Origin: Anadara kagoshimensis
Lineage: Eukaryota > Mollusca > Bivalvia > Arcoida > Arcidae
DNA: 64,000 nucleotides
Assembly: GCA_021292105.1 (NCBI GenBank)
Contig: CM037872.1
Span: forward strand, 7,675,291-7,739,290
Direction: 5' to 3'
Shown: in pieces, positions 13,001-24,473 of the stretch
How positions within the stretch are numbered: position 1 is the stretch's first letter
How the letters are laid out: each line of letters begins with the position of its first letter
Translations under genes and position numbers: made by a program
The notes under the pieces: generated by a model
What the model was told of the DNA's origin: nothing
Seen by the model: the letters and a program-made list of their open reading frames with translations, nothing else
The model's database searches: none

Positions 13001-13819
13001 CAGTATTACGAGCACCTATCCTTAAATATCAACTTTATATAGTCCCTAAACTGCAAAATGGATACACCTGTTTGAATATTTAAATTACAGGTCAAACAGC
13101 CAGGCCAATGCTGTTTGACTATACATTCGTCTTGTCTTGTTTTGATAATAATAAAAATTTATATATTCTCTTCTTGCTGCAAGATACAATGCATATATTT
13201 AAGCTGGATGGAATTGATATTCAAAATCCTGCAATTTAACAAATTAATTAAGGTTTGAAATTTTGCCGGATTCAAGTTAGGAAACATCTATCCTTAAATA
13301 TCAACTTTATCATGTTTATAGTCCCTAAATTACATAATGGATATGTCTGTTTGAATATTCAAATTAAAGGTCAAACAGCCAGATCAAACTTGATGCACTA
13401 TACCTTATATCTAGCCTTAATTTATTGTTTTATCTTTTGTATTTCATAGGTCAGGTATACGAGATAACAGAGAAAAACTTGCTATTGAGCGAAATAGGTT
13501 AGGAGAACCACCATTTTCTTCAGTAGAGGAAGAACGATGGACATATCATGTGGAAAAATTCAGAATGTCATTGTTAGACATAAACAAACAAATTGAAAAA
13601 TTTAATTTAATAGTGCCACTATTTCAAAAACAAATGCTACCATATGACTTAGACAAGGAAAGTACTAGGATATTTGAAAACTATCAGAAATATTTGCCGC
13701 CAGACTTGGAGGAACGGGAAAAACAGGTTCAGGAAACCCAAGTTAGGTATGGACAGGCGTCAGACAGCATTCAGTGGATAGAAGTCTGGAAAAACATAAA
13801 GGAAGTATTTAAAAGATGA
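6657..13819 (+). CDS. DNAJC28: DnaJ homolog subfamily C member 28 (five coding exons)
   Basis: Spliced product of about 412 aa from 6657-7049, 10004-10111, 11269-11435, 12061-12261 and 13450-13819; all junctions are GT-AG and the phases agree (0, 0, 2, 2). The N-terminal third holds a short J domain with the HPD triplet at 6975-6983 (HYHPDSG), which stimulates Hsp70 ATPase. After an acidic linker come the family's own blocks TPQHR/APQHR-like, [10 protein letters not shown], and the DUF1992 core around [12 protein letters not shown] and [11 protein letters not shown], then a helical C-terminus with FNLIVP. Human DNAJC28 is 388 aa with the same block order (recalled, not aligned by computer). 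An in-frame TAA at 6636-6638 excludes a longer start; ATG 6744 gives [10 protein letters not shown], a better mitochondrial-type presequence and a length closer to human, so the true start may be there. Homologues have been placed in mitochondria and Golgi; client unknown. Confidence 0.93.
7289..8730. mobile_element. 1.4-kb non-coding insertion inside family B
   Basis: Left end GTACAGCGTTCACGATAGTG, with a GCGTTCAC/GTGAACGC hairpin; the right side contains the inverted ACGCTGTAC near 8702-8710, then an AGCAC/GTGCT hairpin. No protein recognised. Class uncertain (TIR or Helitron-like). It lies in DNAJC28 intron 1. Confidence 0.5.
8144..8660. repeat. ~240-bp near-identical direct duplication joined by a poly-G run
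   Basis: Copy one about 8144-8388 and copy two about 8416-8660 differ by a few short indels. A G run of more than 25 nt sits between them. A ~15-nt terminal segment (CGAAAATTCGGGGGG) is inverted in copy two. Confidence 0.9.
8897..8973 (+). mobile_element. tRNA-like SINE head
   Basis: A box TAGCTCAGTGGTAGAGCAC and B box GGGTTCGATCCCC with a good T stem, but the acceptor and anticodon stems mispair, so this is a tRNA-derived pol III head rather than a tRNA gene. Confidence 0.55.
9265..9760. mobile_element. MITE family A copy expanded by an internal minisatellite
   Basis: Left end GTCAAACCAGTCTATAAAGG, right end AGGCAGGTTTGACCA. Where other copies have a single GCAGGTGACCCTTATATACA segment, this one has about twelve units of 30 bp at 9378-9735. 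A partial second copy follows at 9763-9935. Confidence 0.85.
9378..9735. repeat. 30-bp minisatellite, about 12 copies
   Basis: Unit GGCAGGTGACCCTTATATAC plus ATGTCAATAC; units differ by few substitutions. Being a multiple of three it leaves frames open on both strands, but these are not genes. Confidence 0.95.
10004..10111 (+). CDS. DNAJC28: DNAJC28 coding exon 2
   Basis: Acceptor TTATTTCAG, donor GAG|GTAAAT, 108 nt, phase 0 both ends. Encodes a Glu/Asp-rich linker followed by [13 protein letters not shown], which matches the conserved TPQHRHYLSFE block of the family. Confidence 0.9.
10450..11245 (+). mobile_element. SINE family C copy carrying two family D MITEs
   Basis: SINE head about 10450-10518 (CCTAGTGGTCCAAAACAGAT, AGGTTCAAATC), body 10791-10926, tail 11224-11245 (GGGGCATAAAACC). 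Family D pieces at 10519-10790 and 10927-11223 lie in opposite orientations inside it. It sits in DNAJC28 intron 2. Confidence 0.75.
10927..11223 (-). mobile_element. MITE family D with 5-bp target duplication
   Basis: 297 bp; ends CAGTGATTTTGTTTGC and AACAAAATCGCTG; flanked by CTGGG at 10922-10926 and 11224-11228. No ORF. Confidence 0.8.
11269..11435 (+). CDS. DNAJC28: DNAJC28 coding exon 3
   Basis: Acceptor TATTGCAG, donor GTCAG|GTATTT, 167 nt. Starts [16 protein letters not shown], continuing directly from exon 2, then a basic helix. Confidence 0.9.
12061..12261 (+). CDS. DNAJC28: DNAJC28 coding exon 4 (DUF1992 core)
   Basis: Acceptor ACATTTCAG, donor CATCAG|GTAACA, 201 nt, phase 2 both ends. 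Encodes the most conserved part of the protein: [27 protein letters not shown] and NGYAPEW. Confidence 0.93.
12590..13400. repeat. SINE C fragment, MITE F and local duplications in DNAJC28 intron 4
   Basis: SINE C piece 12590-12770; MITE F 12818-13128 (TTTGACCTGGCCATTTGACC mirrored near 13090-13125). Inside it a ~68-bp segment (GTGATTTAGGTAAAACAG) is tandemly doubled at 12880-13015, and a ~100-bp part is repeated at 13290-13400. Confidence 0.65.
13450..13819 (+). CDS. DNAJC28: DNAJC28 coding exon 5 (C-terminus and stop)
   Basis: Acceptor TATTTCATAG; the leading G completes an Arg codon. Helical C-terminal region with [14 protein letters not shown]; ends IKEVFKR then TGA at 13817-13819. A possible poly(A) signal AATAAA lies near 14798, but this is not decisive. 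Confidence 0.9.
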
Positions 13820-16800
13820 ACTGAATCTAGACTAATTTGATTTTGTTCAGTTTAGACTTACTGCTTTTATACCTAATTAGTTTGAAGGGGGTTTATAGGA
13901 ATCACCATGTCTGTCTGTCTGTTTGTCTGTGCATGTAAAATTGTGTATATGCCATATCTCATAATTGCTTTGGACAGCTGCAGGGTCCAAAGGTGTATCA
14001 TGACCTTAAACCAAGGTCATATCTTAAGGGTCAAGGTAACTGAAAAACATTACATATTGTGGGCGAGGGGTATTTGGCTCTCAAGAGACAGTTCTAGTTT
14101 GGTACTTGCACAGAAGAGATTTCAAAATCATTTAGCATTTTAGAACATGTACAGTAAAACTTTTGATTCACTGCCACCATTTTTTTGGCCAAGTTTTAGT
14201 TTTATACATGTAAATGAATTTGGCGATAAATTGATGAATGTTTTTAAAGAAATTCAAAATACTAAGGTGATAAGCCAGATGACAAGTTATAGAGGGGCAT
14301 TTAAAGAGGTTTAATTGTACATATACAGTCAATCCCGTCTTTAAGGCCACCCAAGGTAACCAGTAAAATTGACCTTTATTGGCAGGTGACCCTTATATAC
14401 AGGTTCAAATAGCATGAATAAAGACCAATTGGGATACAATTCTACTGACTTTATAAGCAGATTGTCCTTATAGAGAGGTGACCTTTAAGTGAACTTACAA
14501 ACTTTCTCGCATTAAAATCTGCCCAGGTGAGATTCAAACCTACATTGTAAGTGATTAGAGACATTGTGATTCAGAAGCTGGCACTTTATTCCTGCTCAGT
14601 CACTAAGGCCACCATACACTTGTGCAACTTGTGGTCTGTGGTGTTCATCCATTGCATTTTAATTGTGGCACCCAAAAAGACAACAAAATTATCTTTGTTG
14701 GGTCTGTTTATGATACATATATTATACATGTATATGAAATTATACAGATGATGCTATTGTGATTAAATTATTTTAATGATTGTTGATTTATGTTACAAAT
14801 AAAGATCAATATTTTCATTTTTGTTTTTATTTTCTAATGAAGTCATGTAGAGGCAAAAAACATTGAGTTGTCCAATTGACCTTTCATTCGGAATATTAAT
14901 GTAGGAGGGTCCAATCCATACATGAGTAGCTAGGCTTTGCAGATTAATACATAGACTGTGCAAGAACAGACCGGGGAAATCTAGCAGTGAAATTCCCTGG
15001 TAACAGGTGTGAGAAAATAGTTTCACAATTTTACAGACTGGCAGCCAGACACTCATGGTGATACCCCAATCATTTATATGGTGGCAATCAGGTCATGGAT
15101 CGTGGAGGAAACCAGAGATCCTGGAGAACAACAACCTTTGGTGAGTGAACTGACAAACTTTCTCACACTAGGTTCTGTCCTGAGTGGATTCAAACCTAGA
15201 TGGTAAGAGGCGGTGTGATATATAAGTGTGCACTTCAGGCCACTTGGTCACTGAGTTTACCTTTTATTGCTGGGGTTTAAAAAACAACTAACCTTGATTT
15301 AACTAAAAAGTTCTTGATTGGGGCAAAAACACCATTACTCTGGTTTACTTACCAAATAACATCCTTGACCTTTGACCTTCACATCTTAATTGGCATAGAC
15401 CTACACATGTCCATTTGCACCAAATTTTGATCAAAATCAATCAAAATATTCGAAAGTTATGGAGCAGAGATGACATTTTAACACTGAAACTAAGATTTGA
15501 CCTTTGACCTATACTTCTAAATTAGGTAGGCTGCACATTGTCTCATGTCGGTATGTACATGGTTCCAAGTTTGATCAAAATCCAGATGTGAAAATTATGA
15601 AGTGGACACGACTTTACACAGAAAGACACTCATGGTGATTCCAATAAACCTTATCAATCTAAGTTTGCAGGGGAAGAGTGTAGTGGAGTAATGGAGTTCC
15701 ATGCCCCAGTCAAGATTCATTCACTTATATTAAGGTGGTCACCTAATGAATGGTGGAGGAAACTGGAGTGCCCAGAAAAATCCATCAACCTTCAGCAAGC
15801 AAAATGACAAACACTCGCTAGGTTCTGTCCTGAGGGACATTCAAACCTAGGTGGTAAGCGTGTGCTTCAGATCACTTGGTCACTGAGGTCCGCTTTTTTT
15901 GCAAGGATATAATGAACAAGTAACTACCCGATTCATGTTACTGTTAGTTAGTACATGTAATTGAGTTTTATGCTCCAGTCAAGATTCTTTCACTTATATT
16001 GAGGTGTTCAGTTCAGAAATGATGGAGGAAACAAGAGTGAAGTGATTCTTTCACTTATATTGAGGTGGTAAGGTCATGGATGGTGAATGAAACTGGAGTG
16101 TTGGGAGGAAACCACCGCCCTTACGCAAACAAACTTTCTAGCACTAGAATCTGTCCCAAGTAGGATTCGAACCTAGGTGAGGTGCTGTGATCTTGGAGCA
16201 TCTGTTTTCGATCATTTGGCCACTGTTTCCTTTGTTGCAGGGGAATAAAAATAAAACCGACCTATACCAACAAGGACTTCTCTTACCACTTGAACACTAA
16301 AATACTTGCTGTAGTTTATACAATTCACTTTTATTCTATCTGGACATTAAACATCTAACGAACTATTTATTTCTAGAACGAATAAAAGTCAGAGTAGTTC
16401 TTCTGTGAATTGCTCTCAAGAGTTTTCAAGACCTATGCCAATACTACTGTATAATGCTTATATTTCGCTGTAGTTTTATTTTCGCTATATTTGCAGCACA
16501 GTGTATTCCTGCGAAAATAAAAGTCGCGAAAATACCAGCCCATGAATCTTCCTAACGAAGTTTACCTTTCATCAGATAAGACTGCGAAAATATGACACTG
16601 TGAATATGCTAGCCATCGTCAAACCGCGAAAATTTGACACCGTGAAAATAAAGCAATATACAGTACCAGGGAAGTAACTTCCCTGTTCATAAAAAAACAA
16701 CTAAACAACTGATTCATGTTACTGTTTTAATAAGTACATGCATTGCACATAGGCGTTTTTATACTTCATTATGGATCATCTCCCACATACAAATACACTG

Positions 16801-18232
16801 TGTGAGCTCGAATTTTACAATTATAAAAATTCTCGGATTTTATCGATAATTATCATTTTAATTTTTCCTTTAAAAAAAATGTGGAAATTATCGACTACAT
16901 AATAGTAAGTTTAATAATAAATATTATAGGATATATGTCTTGAGTTAATAATAACCAGCAATATTTAACTGTCCTTTATGTAATATATTGTTATTATGAA
17001 ATTATCTCCGATCTCTGATTCTGTATAAAAAAAACGAAAAACTGAAACACCATCGCACGCCAAAAAAACCCAACTACACACATACTCGTCATCATCCACA
17101 CACAAGATCATCATCATGCCGTAAAATTGGAAAAAAAATGGTCACGCGCCAACATTCACACTGGGACATAAAAAACGGAAACAAACGTAAACACATGCAT
17201 GGAATGACACACACTAAAAACCATTATGATGAAAATTATATTTTCTAAAACATCATTAGTACATAAAACCTCACAGTAACACGTTGTAGGAGGAAGCAAT
17301 AACCATAAATAAACCTTCTTAGCCAAGGAAATGCTGTTGAAATTGTCTAACCATACAGAGGCAGGACAAACGGTAAATTAGAAAAGCTGGGCTGAGTTAT
17401 CATGTTTTTTGACATAAAAAAACCTTCTAGGCCACGGAAATGGTGTTGACATTGTCCAACATAACAAAAAGGCTTGTCAAGGGGTCAAGGGGTAAATTTC
17501 ATAAGAGCTGGGATGAGTAATTGTGTTTTATGCCCCCGTTTCAAGATCCTTTTACTTAAATCCAGTTAGTCAATTCCTGAATGATGAAGGAAACCAGAGT
17601 GCCTGAGAAAATGAACTTCTGTTAGTGAAATGACAACTATTCTCACATTTCGATCTTGCCAAGTGGGATTTTAAGCTATGAGAGGCAAATGTGATCCATA
17701 AGCGTGTAGACCTCTTTGAAAAAGCAAAGATACAGCAAAAGTAACAGTGTGACTCCACATATAAAGCAAATAACAAAAGAGCATAAATAATTCTGAATTA
17801 GAAACAAAACAAGTAGCGACTGGCACAATACAAAAAGTTAACCCTACAAAACTCAGTAAGAGGCAGAGGAGCAGTTAACACCCGACTACAGTACTGCCAA
17901 ACAGCAGATTGGACTCTTATTGCTATCTAACATCTTGTACACTAAAATATATTGCACATAGGCTTTTTTAAACTTACAAAAAGCTTTCAAACCATTTTTC
18001 ACAAGCAAATATTATATCAACTAAGGACTTGTTTAAACTAACTACATTTTGTAACCTAGAAAAACATCTGGTACATTCTAAATGTACAATTCCAATGAAA
18101 TGAATCAAAATGTCCTAAGGAGAGACAACTTTAAATATCATAATGAAATCTTAAGGGGAGACAACTTTAACTGTACAGAATTATAATGAAATGTTATGAA
18201 ATTAATTGGTACAAACTTTTATTTGGCATCAC

Positions 18233-18430
18233 GGAGATAGAAAAATATTTCATCACCCCCTCCTTGTCCCCAAGTAGCATGTACAATAGAAATTCCACCC
18301 CTCCCCATCCTCAAGTAACATGCACCATAGAGATACCAGCCCTCCCTTTCCCCCAAGTTGCATGCATCACAGATTTAGAAAAATATTTCATCGCCCCCTC
18401 CTTCTCCAAGCAGCATACATCATCTAAACA
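18233..18430. repeat. Short C-rich tandem repeat, about four units
   Basis: AGAAAAATATTTCATC and CCCCAAGTAGCATG segments recur every 50-65 bp. Confidence 0.6.
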
Positions 18431-19599
18431 TCTTAACACTCAAGTCTTGTGAATGTACATGCAAGTACACACCCACACTCTTCAGCTCCTTACATTTCAC
18501 TGTCATTCAATTTACACATTTATACAAATACACACCTTGTGATGTAAATATGAAGGTAATATACCCCAGGAAAACTTAAAACTGAGAGCTGAGTATATTT
18601 AATACTGGAGCTATCGGAATCCAATTTTATGCCCCAGTTCTCAATTAATGCCACAATTAATAAAGTCAATTAAGGATGGTCATGTTTGTTTTCATAGAAA
18701 ATGCATCAAAATGTTTACCAAAATATGGCATGTAAAGTAAAATAAAACTCTCATTCTCAGAAACTGGATTAAAAATGCACAAAGCAGAAAAATATCTTAA
18801 GCCAAGCATAGACTCTATAAGTAAGGAGAGGCAGTAAAAAATACATGTTGAAGTAACAAAAATTTCAAGAGAATTAGATATGTGCTTCAAATATACATTT
18901 TTCAAACCAAATTTACTGGATATGGTTTGAAATAGGAATAATTAAGAAGTCTATCTTCTTAAAATCTACATGATTTTGTAATTGCAAGCACTAAGCACAT
19001 AGCTTTTGAAATGTCTATAAACATAAAAACATGAGACTTCTTACTAGTTTATAGAAGTATTCATAAAAGTGGCCAAACCCAAAAATCCCCAAAAAATCAA
19101 ATTAGAAGTCTTCAAATTTGGTGTACAGTGAAAGAATACATAAGCAATGGGTTCTGCCATTAGATTACTTCTCCAATGTTTGTGGGAAAATTTGAAAATG
19201 TTTATACCGAAAATTCCCTGAAAAACACCATGTCGCAAATTCCCTGAATAACACCATTTTTATGGGAATATGTCAACTTGCCTGATTCCACAATAATAAA
19301 ATAATGGTTTCTCAAAAATGTTATGTGGTACATGTATAACATGGTGTTCTAGCAAACTCACGATCTTGATAATTTTTTTTAAATTTGAATGCAAGTTTCA
19401 ACAGTTGGTTTCATAATGTGATAAAGGGGTAGATAATAAAGGGTCATATTTAGCCCCTATATAAGTACACACTACACACATGTATGTTTTATATATTCAT
19501 TATATGAATATAATACAAATTACAAATAAAAAAGGAAAACAAAATATACACTTGAGTACGGAGACAAAATAATACATGTATGTCACAAACTCAAACTCA

Positions 19600-20110
19600 T
19601 ACTCGTCAAGAGAAATTCTCAGACAATAAATATATTCATTTATGGGAATTCTATTCTTTACTCGCTCAAAGATATTCTGAAAAAATAAATAATGAATATT
19701 CATTCAGGGAATTTTGAAGAAAAATAGATGTACACTAATTCAGAGATATTCTGAAAAAATAAATACATGAATATTTATTCATGGAAATATCAAAAAAGTA
19801 AAATAAACTCATTCATGAAAATTCCAAAGAAAATAAATACATGTGAATCATTTCAGCTGACTTCCGAGGCATTATATTCTTTCAGAGGAAATAAATATAT
19901 GTTTACTCAATTGGGAAATTTCCAAGAAAAAAAATACATCATACATGTATACTCATTCAAGGGAATTCCAACTAAATCGACTATACTAATCAGGGAAATT
20001 CCCAGAAAACAAATGTATTTAATCAAGGGAATTCCAACAAAATCGAATATACTAATCAGGGAATTTCCGAGAAAATAAATATTTTCATTCAAGGATGTTC
20101 TGAGGCAATA
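19600..20110. repeat. Degenerate ~50-60-bp tandem repeat
   Basis: AGGGAATTCCAAC and GAAAATAAATA segments recur; the clearest pair are at about 19960-20080. Confidence 0.6.
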
Positions 20111-23100
20111 AATAAGCAATAAAATGTACAACTTCATACATATACCTATATAGACATAATCCTTATTATAACATGTACCTCTCATCCCTATTAACAGATG
20201 ATATGACCCAAAGACAAAGTAAATGGATCAAGCCATTTCAAAGTAAGGGGTGATAGGGAAAAAAATATGTAATTTTACACATTCCGTATTTCATAATTAT
20301 AAACAGATATTTGTTACACACTTAAGTATAAAAATTATATATAATATATAAAAACATCACATTTTGTAATTTTTCTTGTCAATAAAAAACCAAGGAATTC
20401 TATTTATTTTATCTGGAATAATTTCTTAAAATATGAAAAGTCAAGTTGACATTGAATTTGGTGCCTTTTTAACATAAACAGTTTACATTGGTTTGGTTTT
20501 TTCACTTCCACTGTGAGAATTTGATGAAAGCAGGGTTGATATTTACTGTAAATCAGAGAATTTTTGCATTTCATTTTATTTTCTTGTAAACATCTTGCAA
20601 ATGTTTTATTTTGAAATACAGGTAATTCATTTGCAAAAAATAAATACCTTGCATCGTCACTTTTTCACAAAAATTTTCAGATTTATAGCATGAACATCTA
20701 AAAGGGTTTATAGCAAGCTTCATTTTCGATGATTTAAAATTAAATATATTAAGAACACAAGATGCATGGCTCATATCAAAACACTGCAGAAATAGACATA
20801 GAAATAAATTAATGAGACAGAAGACAGCTGGAATGTTTGAGAACAGGACAATAGCAGAAATATTTAAAACAGGAGTACAAGTTGAATAAAAGTGGTTACC
20901 ATGCTGGCAGTGAGTTGATAAGTGAAATGCCCAAATAAAGGTGTGACAACATACAGTCAACAAAGCAAAGTGTAAAACATACAACAGGAAGTATCAGAAG
21001 AAAATTGTGTGACAAAAAACAGTCAATTGAGTGGTCAAACTCGTCTATAAAAGCCACCCAAGGGAACCAGTAAAAGTAGCCTTTAAGGGCAGGTGCCCCT
21101 ATATACAGGTTCACAAAACATGAATAAAGAGCAATCAGAATAAAATTTTACTGGCCTTTAAAGCATGTGGCCCTTTTATAGAGGTGGCCTTTAAGGCAGG
21201 TTTGACTGTACTTGTATTTGTTCCACTAGTGAAATGGTTCCAAAGAACAGTTTTCATTAGTGAATTTAGTGATAAACGGTTTACAAACTTGATTCAAAAT
21301 CACCCAAGGATTTTATGTTATCTGTGACTTTTTCGCATCTGAACAAAAATACTTTTTTCAGATTAAATAAGAATTATCATTTAACATTATTTATTCATCC
21401 TTATAAAGGGTAGCAAACATTATTATATTCAATGTAGGATTTTTGTCATAAAAATATTTGAAACAAAAATAACACTAGAAACGAAAAAAGAAATTTATAG
21501 TTCTTTTCATATGAACTAGCCACTAACAATAGTGTGTTTCTAACCACCTCATGTGAACTTAAGATGGCAAACTCAATACTTTGTACTCTCGTTGCGTCAA
21601 AATTCAAAAAGGCACTTCCTAGCTTCACTGACAAACCTTGCGTAATAATTCATAAAAGCACTGCTCAAAATTCAAATACAGACAGTTTTAATTTTAATAA
21701 GAAAAAACCTTGTTACAAAGCCCTTCAATGACTTTGCCATATCGCTTATTACCATAGTATATTGAAGTCCAAAATTCTTATTAATGTTTTTCTTTATACT
21801 GTAATCCGCCTTTGTTTGTAGCCCCCTTTATATTTTTGGACATCCAAATTTTCAAATTATTTTTTGGGGTTCTTTATTCTTTATTAAATCGTTGTCAAAC
21901 CACCTTAAAACACCAAAATCTGACTGTACAACTATTGGTGACAATGTGAGGTTTACCTGTCCAAGAACTGATCGATAATAATTGCTAGAACTTGTAAGAC
22001 TTGGGTTGTATTTGTGATGGTTTATGCCACCAGTCCAAAGAGCTCCTAACCTACTGGTATGTGTCAATAAAATCTCAAAGCAGATGAAAAGAAAATGTTT
22101 ACACTTTTTCACTATTATGGTAATACATGTATTCATTATGATAATATACTTAGTTGATTATGGCAATTAAATTTGGACGTTTCTTTAGAATATTTATGCT
22201 TAATTACTTGAATATACACATACAAATTTTATACATTGTACCTAAAAATTCTGAGTATAAATATACCTGTATTACAAGTAAATATGTTCTTATAACTACT
22301 AATGAACAAATTTTCTGAAACAAAAAACCACATTTGCAACCACACCGATATGAGATCAAGGGGAAATAACTCTTTATTCATAAATAATTTTGCAAACTTA
22401 CAGATTTCTAATGTCACTGTAACGATTGAAGACTTAAAATTTTTTATGATAAAAGTTTTTTTGAAGATAGTTTCATTCAACTTGAAAAAATATCTTTGCC
22501 ACATTTCCATGTTTTTTTCATAATTTCAAAATACATAATAACAAAAAATTTGTATTATTCAGCAAAAGCAAGCTTTTTGTCAATAAGTAAAACATTTTTA
22601 AGAACCCATCTCTAAGACAGTGCCAGAGATATCAATTCTTTATGGATTAAAAAAAATACAAAGTTTTTCTATATAAAATTCTTAAGAACCTAAATCATGG
22701 CTATCACAAAAATGTATTAATACATTGTATATTCCTTGAAATACAGTATCAACTCTACACCCAAAATCAACATTTTAAAAATAAGCACCAAGTTACACAT
22801 AATAATGCTATCTGAATATTTAGTATGAAAAAGGATAAAATAAAGAATGGATGGTTAAATGATGTTCACCTTGTTTTCTTGAATGTTGTAAGACAGACAA
22901 TAATTTGAAAATTATTGAAAGAGACTACAACTAAATTTGGATTTATCACTGAAAATTTTATATAAATTTCTCAAGAAATAAACTTAAAGGAATTTTTTAA
23001 AAAATGTATGGTTTTATATGAAGTAAAGAAAGATTTTACAAAATGACCAAATTCTTTTTTGCACATCTCTGTATTACCCAACATATCTGAAAAATGTACA

Positions 23101-23637
23101 CTCATTCATAAAGTTAACATACATGTACTATGCTAACATTATACCTACTGGTAGTTTGAATCTTTGAAGAAATTTTCCATGTTCCGTCAAAAAAACTAGA
23201 AACAAAAACCTACATTTCAAGTTAAATATACAAGTTAAGAGATAATCTTCAGCTGTTTAACTATTGATTTAAAAAAGCATTTAATACAATAATGATGAAA
23301 TGACAAAAATGGGCAAGAAAAAAAGCACCTGTATTTATATAAATGATATGATTACTTTGAGGAAATTATGTTTTTACCTGCATACAAAAAACCTAACAAT
23401 ATGCTGCTGTTTCATTAAAAAATCTAAAATTTGTGAAAGTAGAAATATTTTATCAAAGAGAATTTGCGTCACACAAGAAATTGTCAAAATTGTGCAAAAA
23501 CATATCACTGATGACCCAAGGTATGGTTGCAATCTTTTGCAGAACTTAACTAAACATTTAAACAATGTTACAAAGTCAAGATTTTCCAGACATTTACCAT
23601 CCATAAAAAATATAATTTCTGTATTCTTGTAATTTCT

Positions 23638-23990
23638 TCCAAGCACACTGGATCTTTGACATAAAAATCTGTGTGGAAACTTGGATAAATGATATTTCAT
23701 TCAACCTCGAGATTTTTTTTCCAATTCCAATTCCAAGCAATCTAGTGGTTTCTTCCGAGCAAATTCAATTGTTGACATAAAACTCTGTGTGAAATTTTGT
23801 AAAATGGTATTTCATTCAAGTTGAGATATATTTTTCCAGGTAAATATAATCATTCCAAGCAGTTTAGTTGTGATTTTTTCCAAACAAACTGAATCGTCGG
23901 CATAAAAAGTCTGTGTGCAAATTCAGTTAAATGATTCAAATTGAGATTTTTTTTCCCAGGTAGTAAAACATTCCAAGCAGTCTAGTTGTC
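23638..23990. repeat. ~120-bp tandem repeat, three units
   Basis: TTCCAAGCA, GACATAAAA-CTGTGTG and TTGAGATTTTTTT landmarks recur three times in order. Located just beyond the LRRFIP stop. Confidence 0.75.
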
Positions 23991-24365
23991 AATCATGTAG
24001 GTCAGGTGATCACATCACACGATGGTTGATTGGATGGATGAATGGGAGGGAAGGAGAACAAATGACACCAAATTAAGCAAGCCAGCAGTAGCACATGTGT
24101 AAATAATTTAATGTATCCATTCTAATCCAAAATCAGCAGCAGCATTGATATCAACAAAGCCAATGGATTACAATCTCATCAACCCATTCATACTTATTTC
24201 CTTATATGGAAATATTCCCTTATATGGAAATAACAAACAAATCACTGGGTTGTCTTTCAGTTATATCACTGGGGAGGTGTTTGACACTGGCATTATATTG
24301 GATGTCATTTATCCAATGAGAATCATTGTTACATTTTATTGTAAATATCAATGTCATATTTCATC

Positions 24366-24473
24366 TCATTGGTTGACTAGTGCACTTCTTGCTTGTTTCA
24401 TTTTTTCAAGTCTTTTCATTAAATGTTTATTCTGATTTTGTAGTTCTTCTATATGGTTTTGTGCCTCCCTTAA
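24366..24473 (-). CDS. LRRFIP2: LRRFIP coding exon 12 (C-terminus and stop)
   Basis: 108 nt including TGA at 24368-24366. Encodes [19 protein letters not shown] and ends [16 protein letters not shown], the family's characteristic end (KRLEKMKANRTALLAQQ in vertebrates). Confidence 0.93.
   Translation of the reverse strand, partial: LREAQNHIEELQNQNKHLMKRLEKMKQARSALVNQ

Larger units (their letters stand above)
13820..24365. other. Gene-free interval between DNAJC28 and LRRFIP stop
   Basis: 10.5 kb without recognisable coding sequence. 13885-14098 is a dispersed repeat (family H, inverted copy at 31975-32235); SINE C pieces at 15050-15262, 15690-15892, 15960-16235 and 17500-17715; MITE A at 14327-14490 and 21033-21212. 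From about 18000 the DNA is very AT-rich with minisatellite-like tracts and probably includes the LRRFIP 3' UTR, whose end cannot be placed. Confidence 0.7.

Noticed and set aside
14798-14803. DNAJC28 poly(A) signal
   Set aside because: AATAAA is common by chance in AT-rich DNA, nearly 1 kb past the stop; no way to choose from sequence alone.
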